From contig DASYRM010000016.1 of the NCBI GenBank assembly GCA_036004405.1, forward strand, positions 1 through 7,503: a stretch of 7,503 nt of DNA. Reading direction: 5' to 3'. Shown one piece after another: positions 1 through 5,512 of this stretch. Every line of letters begins with the position of its first letter. Within the stretch, counting starts at the first letter, position 1. This DNA comes from DASYRM01 sp036004405. GTDB lineage: Bacteria > Acidobacteriota > Vicinamibacteria > Vicinamibacterales > UBA2999. A program made the position numbers and the translations under genes. Below the pieces are notes generated by a model. The model did no database searches. It had not been told where the DNA came from and saw only the letters and a program-made list of their open reading frames with translations.

Positions 1-1138
1 ACTCGCGGCCGTACACGGCCTCCGCCGCGAGCAGCAGCCGCGAGAACGGCGTCCATGTCGCGTCAACGTCCACGACCCAGCGCTTGTTCCGCGTATCGTC
101 GTCCTGCTCGGGGCCCCAGAAGGCGCCGAGGCCGAAGTTCAGGAGCTGGTCGCCGGCGGCGAGCGGCGTGACGCCGATGCGGCCGCCGAAACTCTTGTCG
201 CGGTTGTTGTCGTCGAACGGCTCGTGTGTCGTCTCCGATTTCCAGCGGTTGACGGCCCACGTGGTGACGTCGAGCCACGGCGCCACCTGGTAGCTGGCCT
301 GGAAGCCGGTCATGCGCTGCGGCCGGCCGAACTGGAAGAGCTCCGACGGGGTCGCGGTGAGCAGGAGCGGCTCGTCGTGGCGCTCGATGCCGAACGGCAC
401 GTCGAAGCGCCCGAACGACACCGCCAGCCCGTTGCCGACGGGCGCAACGGCGGTGATCGCGAGCTTGTCGAGGTTGATCTCGGTCTCCGCCTCCTCGGCG
501 CCGAAGCGCTCGATGCAGACGCCCGGTCCCGGGCAGCCGAAGGCCGGATCGAAGCCGTGCGCGTGGCGATCGCGATGGCTTTCCACCTCGACGGCCGCGC
601 TGGCGGACAGCCATGGCGCGAAGACCGTCGAAGCGCTGAGCCCGAACTTGTCGAAGCGGAAGTTGAGGTGGCCGGGATCGGCGAGCGCGGGCGCGCCGCC
701 GGCGAACTCGGGCACCATCTGGAGCCGCGAGTTGTAGCTGGCCGACCCGACGAAGAAGCCGCCGAGCCGCACGTTGCCCACCTCGGGCTTCGGCAGGCCG
801 ATCAACTCGAACGGGTGACGGCCCTCGAGCTGGATCTCCCGCTCGCCAGGCTGCGCGGGGACCTGCATCTGGGTCGCGACCGGCATGGCGCCGACCGGCG
901 CGTTCGCCGGCGCGCCGGCTGGTGCATTCGCGGCCGGGCTCACCGGTGCGGCCAGCCCGGGAGGCGCCGGCGCTGGTGCGCGCTGCGCCGTCTCGAGCTT
1001 CTGCAGGCGATCCTGCAGGCGTCGCAGCTCCTGCTTGAGCATCTCGATCTCGGACCCCTCCTGGGCGAACGCCCGGGGAACGATCAGCAGCGTCATGACG
1101 ACAGTGATCGACAGCCATGCGCGCACGTGGGCTCGCAT
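1..1138 (-). CDS. OmpL-type beta-barrel porin with N-terminal coiled coil (3' end beyond window)
   Basis: Outer-membrane porin, probably for small-solute diffusion; substrate unknown. The frame stays open from ATG 1136-1138 to the left edge (about 379 codons). The start is set by AAGGAGG at 1144-1150, five bases upstream. A signal peptide (hydrophobic ITVVMTLLIV, then AFAQ) covers about residues 1-26. A short heptad-type coiled coil follows (EIEMLKQELRRLQDRLQKLE, about 30-49), then a Pro/Ala-rich linker to about 95. The barrel begins near residue 105 (VRLGGFFVGSASYN). The segments GRFDVPFGIERHDEP, FGRPQRMTGFQASY, AVNRW and DNNRDKSFGGR match what I recall of the BBP2/OmpL-like porin family. 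Two Cys seven residues apart lie in a probable external loop. The coiled coil may trimerise the porin or contact peptidoglycan (inference). It follows the 1222-1524 gene after 83 bases and is probably cotranscribed. Family call fairly sure; substrate unknown. Confidence 0.85.
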   Translation of the reverse strand, partial: MRAHVRAWLSITVVMTLLIVPRAFAQEGSEIEMLKQELRRLQDRLQKLETAQRAPAPAPPGLAAPVSPAANAPAGAPANAPVGAMPVATQMQVPAQPGEREIQLEGRHPFELIGLPKPEVGNVRLGGFFVGSASYNSRLQMVPEFAGGAPALADPGHLNFRFDKFGLSASTVFAPWLSASAAVEVESHRDRHAHGFDPAFGCPGPGVCIERFGAEEAETEINLDKLAITAVAPVGNGLAVSFGRFDVPFGIERHDEPLLLTATPSELFQFGRPQRMTGFQASYQVAPWLDVTTWAVNRWKSETTHEPFDDNNRDKSFGGRIGVTPLAAGDQLLNFGLGAFWGPEQDDDTRNKRWVVDVDATWTPFSRLLLAAEAVYGRE

Positions 1139-1221
1139 CGTCGCCTCCTTGGAGTCGGTGGACGGACGCTGGAGACACGACCCCCATCGGGGCCGCTTCT
1201 CCGGATGACAGCGTCAGGCGA

Positions 1222-1524
1222 TCAGGCGGCGAGAGTCGGAGGCGCGCGCGGTGAGGACGGAGCGAGACCCGACGACGGCGGCGCGGCGGGCGCTGGCAGC
1301 AGGGGCGAAGCGGCGGCGTGGGCCGGCGCGAGCGTCACAGCGATCGACGGCGTCACGCCCTGCTGCCTCTCGGCGACGCTGGCGAACGGGCAGTCGGCCT
1401 GCTCGTGGTCGTCGTCGAAGAGGTGATGGACGAGGTGAGGGGAGATCCCGACGACGAACGCCGCCAGGAAGCCGGCGAAGACCAGCCCCAGAATCGCCGT
1501 CACGCGTCTCGGCGCCCCGCTCAT
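1222..1524 (-). CDS. Small membrane protein with His/Asp/Cys-rich segment, function unknown
   Basis: I do not recognise a named family with certainty. The 100-aa product has a short basic N-terminus and one hydrophobic helix (about residues 9-27, ILGLVFAGFLAAFVVG). Directly after the helix comes a polar segment with HLVHH at 30-34, DDDHE at 37-41 and Cys45. The rest is a low-complexity Ala/Pro/Ser tail. With the basic end inside, the His/Asp/Cys cluster would face the periplasm, where it could bind a metal ion; this is inferred from composition only. ATG at 1522-1524 is the first start and lacks a clear Shine-Dalgarno sequence, but TACACT lies ten bases upstream, so the mRNA may be nearly leaderless. 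The porin gene follows on the same strand after 83 bases, suggesting one envelope-related transcript. The coding call rests on the hydrophobic helix, the good start position and the operon context. Confidence 0.65.
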   Translation of the reverse strand: MSGAPRRVTAILGLVFAGFLAAFVVGISPHLVHHLFDDDHEQADCPFASVAERQQGVTPSIAVTLAPAHAAASPLLPAPAAPPSSGLAPSSPRAPPTLAA

Positions 1525-1534
1525 CGTGCGCGCC

Positions 1535-1540
1535 AGTGTA
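1535..1540 (-). promoter_or_regulatory. Possible -10 box for the 1524/porin transcript
   Basis: The minus strand reads TACACTG here, ten bases before ATG 1524. No convincing -35 hexamer is visible 16-18 bases further up. If used, transcription would begin only about four bases before the start codon. The same TACA(A/C)TG motif precedes the M48 protease and MoxR genes in this window. Confidence 0.35.
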
Positions 1541-1568
1541 GCGCAACTGCCCGGCGAACGCCGAGCGC

Positions 1569-1597
1569 TTGACCGCTCCGCGCGAACTGTCTACCTT
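1569..1597 (+). promoter_or_regulatory. Probable tRNA-Arg promoter
   Basis: TTGACC (1569-1574, five of six to the sigma-70 -35 consensus) and TACCTT (1592-1597, a weak -10) are exactly 17 bases apart. The -10 ends nine bases before the mature tRNA 5' end at 1607, which suits a very short 5' leader. The -10 is poor, so the call depends on spacing and position. Confidence 0.5.
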
Positions 1598-1606
1598 CAC
1601 AGGCGC

Positions 1607-1683
1607 GCGCCCGTAGCTCAGTTGGATAGAGCATCAGACTTCGAATCTGAGGGTCGGGGGTTCGATTCCCTCCGGGCGCACCA
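1607..1683 (+). tRNA. tRNA-Arg (anticodon TCG)
   Basis: A complete 77-nt cloverleaf with encoded CCA. The acceptor stem is GCGCCCG (1607-1613) with CGGGCGC (1673-1679), then discriminator A1680 and CCA 1681-1683. The D arm is GCTC...GAGC. The anticodon stem TCAGA (1634-1638) pairs with TCTGA (1646-1650) around loop CTTCGAA, which places anticodon TCG at 1641-1643 and reads codon CGA. The T arm is GGGGG (1656-1660), loop TTCGATT, CCCTC (1668-1672) with one G-T wobble. It diverges from the 1524/porin genes. Its 3' end borders the block holding the transposase remnant and haloperoxidase. tRNA 3' ends are common integration sites, but I found no second copy of the 3' end in the window. Confidence 0.97.
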
Positions 1684-1717
1684 AAAAAATTAAACGCTTG
1701 CGCGAGACGCCGCGCAA
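1684..1717 (-). terminator. Rho-independent terminator-like hairpin on the minus strand
   Basis: TTGCGCG (1698-1704) and CGCGCAA (1711-1717) form a perfect 7-bp stem with a six-base loop. Read on the minus strand, the stem is followed after GCG by TTTAATTTTTTT, the classic intrinsic terminator layout. On the plus strand no T-tract follows, so it does not look like the tRNA terminator. I see no minus-strand gene just upstream for it to serve. It could be a remnant, or protect the tRNA from antisense transcription. Confidence 0.5.
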
Positions 1718-1718
1718 C

Positions 1719-1752
1719 GACTGTCACCGAAAACGCCCCGGACTGTCACCGA
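1719..1752 (+). repeat. Two direct copies of GACTGTCACCGA
   Basis: GACTGTCACCGA occurs at 1719-1730 and exactly again at 1741-1752, a 22-bp period. A third copy of the core lies far away at 5493-5506: CCCGGACTGTCACC also occurs at 1737-1750, a 14-base identity in the same orientation. This looks like a dispersed intergenic repeat of REP type rather than chance. The family is not identified. Confidence 0.6.
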
Positions 1753-2158
1753 ACGCGCTTGGCCCGTCGCGCCGATCAGCGCCAATCCCGTGATGCCGTC
1801 ATCCAGGGCCGCCATGGGGGGTCGTCCTACCGACGGGACCCTGCCCGCCGCGTCAGAATCGAGCACGTATCGCGATCGAGCCTTGCGAGTGTTCGACAGG
1901 ACGTCCTATGGTCCGGTGCTCAGCGAGGCCGCGTCCGCGACAGCGCTGCAGTGGTTCCTGATGACGATGAGCGTTGTCGTCGGCCGCGTCGCGTACCTCG
2001 CGGCAATGGGATTCCTGCCAGCGCGACGCTCATCCACGCTCGGTCCGCCCTGGGACAACGGGAACGAGTGGTTTCGGTCTCCGCCAGCCCCCAACGGCTG
2101 GTGCGTATCGATCTTTGGTCATTGTCCTCAGTCTCCATGCTGAGCCTGTGTCGCCTCC

Positions 2159-2338
2159 ATGGCGCTCGGCATCGCCAAGTATCGACCGCGGGACGCCGAG
2201 CACGGCGTCCTCGAAACCTTCCTCGCCGCAGCGGCCCATCACGCCGACGATGCCAGTGATACTGCTCTGGCGCCGACGGGGCCGTCAAAAGAGCCGGGGC
2301 GTGCGGATCCCTCTCGTCCCGTGCACGACGACCGGTGA
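2159..2338 (+). pseudogene. Remnant of an IS91-type transposase N-terminus (tentative)
   Basis: The frame from ATG 2159-2161 to TGA 2336-2338 encodes 59 residues. It starts MALGIAKYRPRDAEHGVL and continues ETFLAAAAHHADD. From memory, IS91-family transposases begin with YRPR-type sequence, a VL motif, and about eight more residues before a LETFLA-type segment, then a Cys-rich zinc-binding domain. Here VL joins ETFLAAA directly, which looks like an in-frame deletion, and the zinc-binding and catalytic parts are absent. No terminal repeats or target duplication are visible. If right, it is inactive debris of a mobile element beside tRNA-Arg. The identification rests on a short recalled motif, so it is only moderately sure. 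The alternative is a chance frame. Confidence 0.45.
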
Positions 2339-2545
2339 TTGCACCTAAGCAGTGCAGAGCACGTAAGTCCCCGAAATAACGGAGACACCGCTCCGCCCGC
2401 GACGCTCCCTGCCCTATCGCTGTGCAGTGGCATTTCCCGGGACAGGGCACCGAGTGATGGGCAAACGACCGCCTGCGTTGTTGTTTCTATGATCACGACG
2501 GTTTGGCGCGCTGATTGCCTCAGGGCCGGTCGCCCGAAGGTATTT

Positions 2546-2562
2546 CTTTCAATTGAAAGGGG
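2546..2562 (+). promoter_or_regulatory. Perfect 14-bp palindrome overlapping the haloperoxidase RBS
   Basis: CTTTCAATTGAAAG (2546-2559) is its own reverse complement. Its right arm runs into the ribosome-binding sequence AAAGGGG (2556-2562), seven bases before ATG 2570. It could be an operator, so that a bound protein would also block early elongation, or an RNA hairpin that hides the Shine-Dalgarno sequence. No clear -35/-10 pair is visible upstream: TTGCCT 2515-2520 and TATTTC 2541-2546 are 20 bases apart, which is too far. Confidence 0.5.
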
Positions 2563-2569
2563 ACGACCC

Positions 2570-4381
2570 ATGAGCAACGGCCAATCTGGTTCCTCATCTT
2601 CACCAGCTGCTTCTCCTGCGCCTTCGTCCAGACGGAAATTCCTCGGTCAGATGGGTGGAGTCACCGCTGCCGCAATAGCCGTCAGCACTGTTGGCCTGGA
2701 GCCCCTTCTGGGCGCGAAAAGCTCGAGAGTTGAAGCCGTAGAGATCACACCCGTACCCGACCAGCAGCGCCTGAACAACGCGTTCCAGGTTCGTCTTCAG
2801 GCCGCGGTGAACGAGAAGAATCTCGGCACGTTTCCGCACCCAACCAACGGCGACGAGGAGTTGTACCCGAACCGAATCGGCAACTTTCACAAGACGCTGC
2901 CGCACGATTCGACCACCGGCGAGGTCGACCCGGCAGCCTACGACGCTCTTCTTCACGGCCTCAGCACCGGCAGCTTCGCCGACCTCGACGCAGTCCCCAG
3001 ACTGCCCGGCTCTAACGGCCAGCTCGCGAACCCGCTTGGGGGCTTGGCCTTCAACCTGGACGGGCCAGATTCGGGTGCCGTTGCCATAGGTCCGATACCT
3101 CCGCCGATCGCCAGCCCCGGCGGCGCAGCGGAGGTGGTCGAGCTCTACTGGGAGGCGATTCTGCGTGACGTGCCGCTTGCGGATTACCACATCGGCAACG
3201 CGATCGTCATGCAAGCCTGCACCGAACTGAGCGGCCTGACCGATTTTCAGGGGCCCAAGATCGGTGGACTGGTGACGCCGCAGACGCTGTTCCGGTATCC
3301 GTATGCGGGATGCCTCGACGGGCCGATGGTCTCTCAATTCCTGTATCGCGCCTTCAACGTGGACGGCATCCCCGTTCAGCCGATGCCGGCGTCGCAGCAG
3401 CCGGTGATCATCTGGAACCCCGACGGGACGTTCAATAGCTGGGGGCCTGGCCGGGACTTTCTGACCAGCTTCGCGGAGTGGCTGGCGGTGCAAAACGGGT
3501 TCGCCAATCCCGCAGCCGGCATTGCGCTCGATGGCAATCGCTTCATCCGAAGCGTACGCGACATCGCGCAACTGACGAACTCCGACAACATCAACAGCGT
3601 CTACATCAGAGCCGCCAACCTCATGGGCGGACTGGGAGGCGCCGTCGCCGCGACCAATCCCTACACGGTTTCACCGAGGCAGTCCGGATTCGCCACGCTC
3701 GGCGGCGGCCATCTCAGCTCCCTGCTCGGCAACGCGCACAAAGGCGAGCGTCATTCCTGGTTCACGAAGTGGCAGCTTCACCGCCACCTGCGTCCAGAGG
3801 CGTTCGGCGGGCTGGTGGATCGCACCCGGCAGGGCTTCACCCACTACGATCTCGACGGGCAGTTGCTGAATTCGCAGGTCGTCGAGATGATCGCTGCCTA
3901 CAACCAGCACCTGAACAACGTCAAGTTCGGGACGATGGAGACCACCTACTTGCTCCCGCAGGCAGCGCGCGGCGGGTCTCCGTCACATCCGTCGGCGAGC
4001 GCCGGTCACGCCTGTACCGCCGGCGCCTGTGTCACCCTCCTGAAGTACTGGTTCGACAACTCACCGATACCGCAGACCAACGCTCAGGGCGCCGTCATAC
4101 CGAAGAAACCCAACCGCGACGGGACGGCCTTGACCGACTACATCTACGGCGTCGACGGGCCACCGCTCACGATTCACGGAGAGCTGAACAAGCTCTGCAT
4201 GAATCTGAGCGAGGGACGAAACATGTTGGGCTTCCATTACCGTGTTTCGGACAACTACTCGGGAGACCAGCAGGGAGAGGCTGTCGCTATTCGCCTTCTC
4301 ACAGAAGCGAAAGCGACGTATCCGGAGCCGGACTTCACCGTCACCTTCAACAAGTTCGATGGCACGCCGGTGACCATCTGA
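2570..4381 (+). CDS. Tat-exported vanadium-dependent haloperoxidase, algal bromoperoxidase type
   Basis: Uses vanadate and H2O2 to oxidise halide to hypohalous acid, probably in the periplasm. ATG 2570 has an AAAGGGG site and is followed by a Tat signal (SSRRKFLGQM, residues 19-28, then a hydrophobic stretch). At 603 residues it is close to the red-algal enzymes (about 600). Active-site residues fall in family order: K400 and R408 in KWQLHRHLRP; SHPSASAGHA with H473, G479 and H480; R550 and H556 in EGRNMLGFHYR. From memory, Corallina bromoperoxidase has K398, R406, H478, S483, G484, H485, R545 and H551. All intervals agree, and the covalent vanadate ligand would be H556. The vanadate-contacting Ser (S483) is Ala478 here. 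H473 favours bromo- or iodoperoxidase over chloroperoxidase. No partner gene is adjacent. Tandem stops TGA TAG end the gene. Lower GC than its neighbours, with tRNA and transposase debris upstream, suggests transfer. An acid phosphatase relative is possible but less likely. Confidence 0.92.
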   Translation: MSNGQSGSSSSPAASPAPSSRRKFLGQMGGVTAAAIAVSTVGLEPLLGAKSSRVEAVEITPVPDQQRLNNAFQVRLQAAVNEKNLGTFPHPTNGDEELYPNRIGNFHKTLPHDSTTGEVDPAAYDALLHGLSTGSFADLDAVPRLPGSNGQLANPLGGLAFNLDGPDSGAVAIGPIPPPIASPGGAAEVVELYWEAILRDVPLADYHIGNAIVMQACTELSGLTDFQGPKIGGLVTPQTLFRYPYAGCLDGPMVSQFLYRAFNVDGIPVQPMPASQQPVIIWNPDGTFNSWGPGRDFLTSFAEWLAVQNGFANPAAGIALDGNRFIRSVRDIAQLTNSDNINSVYIRAANLMGGLGGAVAATNPYTVSPRQSGFATLGGGHLSSLLGNAHKGERHSWFTKWQLHRHLRPEAFGGLVDRTRQGFTHYDLDGQLLNSQVVEMIAAYNQHLNNVKFGTMETTYLLPQAARGGSPSHPSASAGHACTAGACVTLLKYWFDNSPIPQTNAQGAVIPKKPNRDGTALTDYIYGVDGPPLTIHGELNKLCMNLSEGRNMLGFHYRVSDNYSGDQQGEAVAIRLLTEAKATYPEPDFTVTFNKFDGTPVTI

Positions 4382-4415
4382 TAGGGCAACGAGGCTTCGC
4401 TCAGGGGAGACGCCG

Positions 4416-4434
4416 CGGCGGCAGGTAGCCGCCG
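4416..4434. terminator. GC-rich hairpin between convergent genes, possible terminator
   Basis: CGGCGGC (4416-4422) pairs with GCCGCCG (4428-4434) in a perfect 7-bp stem with loop AGGTA. It sits 35 bases after the haloperoxidase stop and 26 bases beyond the acetyltransferase stop, so it could serve both convergent transcripts. Neither strand has a T-tract after it, so intrinsic termination is doubtful. Confidence 0.35.
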
Positions 4435-4460
4435 AGCAGCTGCGCGGCCAGCTCAAGCCA

Positions 4461-4928
4461 TCACACTGGCCGCTCGAAGCCGTACTCGCGCGTGTCGTTG
4501 ACGTCGTCGGGCAGCACGCGCTCGCCCCGCGGCTCGAAGCCCATCGCGCGGTAGAGCGCGTGCGCGCGGTCGAAGCGCGTGTCGGACCACAGGACGAGGC
4601 GCACGACGCCATGAGCGCGGCACCAGTCGAGCACGCCCTCGACGAGCGCGCGGCCGGTGCCACGACCGCGGAGATCCGCGTCGAGATAGAGCCGATGCAG
4701 CTCCGCCGAGTCCGCGTCGAGACGCTCGACACCGACGGAGCCGACGAGCCGGCCGTCGTGACGGACGACGAAGAACGCGCCGCGCGGGGGGCGATAGTGA
4801 TCGTCGAAGGTCAGCAGGTCGGGGACTTCGATCGCGGGGTCGAAGACGAAGGCGTACTCGGCGTAGATGCGGCCGATGAGCGCGATGACCTCCGGTGCGT
4901 CCTGCCGCGTCGCGAGCGACAGCGGCAG
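4461..4928 (-). CDS. GNAT-family N-acetyltransferase, start codon unclear
   Basis: Transfers an acetyl group from acetyl-CoA to an amine; substrate unknown. With the CTG at 4926-4928 as start the product is 155 residues, normal for GNAT. N-terminal SLATRQDAPEVIALIGRIY (4-22) is a typical first strand and helix. FFVVRHDGRLVGSVGVERL (52-70) gives the central strands. LRGRGTGRALVEGVL (86-100) is motif A, the pyrophosphate-binding loop. VLWSDTRFDRAHALYRAMGF (112-131) is motif B with the usual LYRxMGF. The C-terminus is DDVNDTREYGFERPV. The frame has no ATG, GTG or TTG between the preceding in-frame TGA (4989-4991, the stop of the lipoprotein gene) and the GNAT core. CTG at 4926 or 4920 fits the expected N-terminus, but neither has a Shine-Dalgarno sequence. 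It lies 60 bases after the lipoprotein gene in the same frame, so translation may be coupled, or the start may have decayed. Family sure; start not. Confidence 0.85.
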   Translation of the reverse strand: MPLSLATRQDAPEVIALIGRIYAEYAFVFDPAIEVPDLLTFDDHYRPPRGAFFVVRHDGRLVGSVGVERLDADSAELHRLYLDADLRGRGTGRALVEGVLDWCRAHGVVRLVLWSDTRFDRAHALYRAMGFEPRGERVLPDDVNDTREYGFERPV

Positions 4929-4988
4929 CGCACCGGGGCCAGCGCGGGGCGGCCGGTCAGCGGCCGTCCCGGACCTCCGCTGGTCGGA

Positions 4989-5435
4989 TCAGCGGCGGAG
5001 CGGCTGGGAGAAGTCCCAGTTGTAGGTCCGCGGCCACGCCAGCGGGAACGGCTCGAAATACGCCGGCGCGACGGGCGGGTACGTCCGGACCTGCACCGGC
5101 AACGCCGCGACGCTGAGGGTCGCCTCGGCGACGGCCGCCCGGATCTGGACTTCCTGGCCGGGCGCGGCCGCGATGCCGGCGGCCATGATCGCGTCGCGCT
5201 GCTGCGGGGCCGACGTCACCGCGGCCGCCGTGATCTCGGCGGCGTGCGCGGGATCCGCCGCGATGAAATCCTGCGTCAGCTCGGCCGCCCGCTCCGGCAG
5301 CATCATCACGCTGACGTGCGTCGCGTTCACTCGTTGCTCGAGGGTGTCCCGCTGGACGGACGCTGTCGCGCATCCCATCGCCGCCAGTAACACCCCGCCG
5401 ATCAGCACCTGACGGATGAGGCCATCTTTGGTCAC
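4989..5435 (-). CDS. Small lipoprotein with 15-residue helical repeats
   Basis: Unrecognised family, 148 residues. I chose GTG at 5433-5435 because AAGGAG (5442-5447) lies six bases upstream; a GTG at 5451-5453 is possible but has no such site. The N-terminus is basic, then hydrophobic (VLIGGVLLAAMGC) with a lipobox-like Cys22, so it is probably exported and lipidated. The -3 residue is Ala rather than Leu, so this is not certain. Residues 60-104 are three tandem 15-residue units with Pro at 62, 77 and 92 and Ile at 68, 83 and 98 (pattern AxPxxxxxIxAAxV). A looser unit begins at Pro48. These predict short stacked helices. The C-terminus is Pro/aromatic-rich (TYPPVAPAYFEPFPLAWP). It lies 77 bases after the M48 protease gene on the same strand and could share its transcript. 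Role unknown; a structural or protein-binding envelope part is a guess. Confidence 0.75.
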   Translation of the reverse strand: MTKDGLIRQVLIGGVLLAAMGCATASVQRDTLEQRVNATHVSVMMLPERAAELTQDFIAADPAHAAEITAAAVTSAPQQRDAIMAAGIAAAPGQEVQIRAAVAEATLSVAALPVQVRTYPPVAPAYFEPFPLAWPRTYNWDFSQPLRR

Positions 5436-5492
5436 GAGAGTCTCCTTCGTCACCTTTTGATGGCCATGAGAGGCAAAGGACGTGCCGCCGAT

Positions 5493-5506
5493 CCCGGACT
5501 GTCACC
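5493..5506 (+). repeat. Third copy of the GGACTGTCACC repeat
   Basis: CCCGGACTGTCACC here is identical over 14 bases to 1737-1750, in the same orientation. It begins seven bases beyond the M48 protease stop, in the 77-bp gap before the lipoprotein gene. The copies at 1719-1752 likewise sit close behind a gene 3' end (tRNA-Arg). Confidence 0.55.
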
Positions 5507-5512
5507 AGCGCC

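Larger units (their letters stand above)
1684..2569. other. Gene-poor stretch between tRNA-Arg and haloperoxidase
   Basis: Nearly 900 bases with no convincing intact gene. It holds the minus-strand hairpin, a repeat pair at 1719-1752, a likely transposase remnant at 2159-2338, and an imperfect hairpin at 2367-2386 (GTCCCCG and CGGAGAC, six of seven pairs, loop AAATAA). An open frame at 1790-2143 has one hydrophobic stretch (ALQWFLMTMSVVVGRVAYLA) with fairly GC-rich third positions around 1913-2020. This could be a gene fragment, but I recognise no family and see no ribosome-binding site. The region looks like debris of past insertions. Confidence 0.5.

Noticed and set aside
63..1187. 374-codon minus-strand open frame over the porin region
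   Set aside because: It is Arg-rich low-complexity sequence without a signal peptide. The overlapping frame starting at 1138 has a strong ribosome-binding site, signal peptide, coiled coil and porin motifs.
1790..2143. 117-codon plus-strand frame in the gene-poor block
   Set aside because: No recognised family, no ribosome-binding site, and only a short part has coding-like third positions; mentioned only within the region entry.
2339..2569. Upstream in-frame extension of the haloperoxidase to a TTG at 2339
   Set aside because: It would bury the Tat signal inside the protein, its residues look non-coding, and ATG 2570 has its own ribosome-binding site.
3478..4428. 316-codon plus-strand frame overlapping the haloperoxidase
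   Set aside because: Arg-rich shadow frame of the haloperoxidase; all family motifs are in the 2570-4381 frame.
4382..4460. Second copy of the tRNA-Arg 3' end as an att site at the far side of the putative island
   Set aside because: I looked for pieces of TTCGATTCCCTCCGGGCGCA between the haloperoxidase and the acetyltransferase and found none.
4459..4480. Resemblance of CCATCACACTGG..CCGCTCGA to a cloning-vector polylinker
   Set aside because: The match is broken by missing bases, and the stretch encodes the expected end (FERPV, stop) of the acetyltransferase, so it is best seen as chance.
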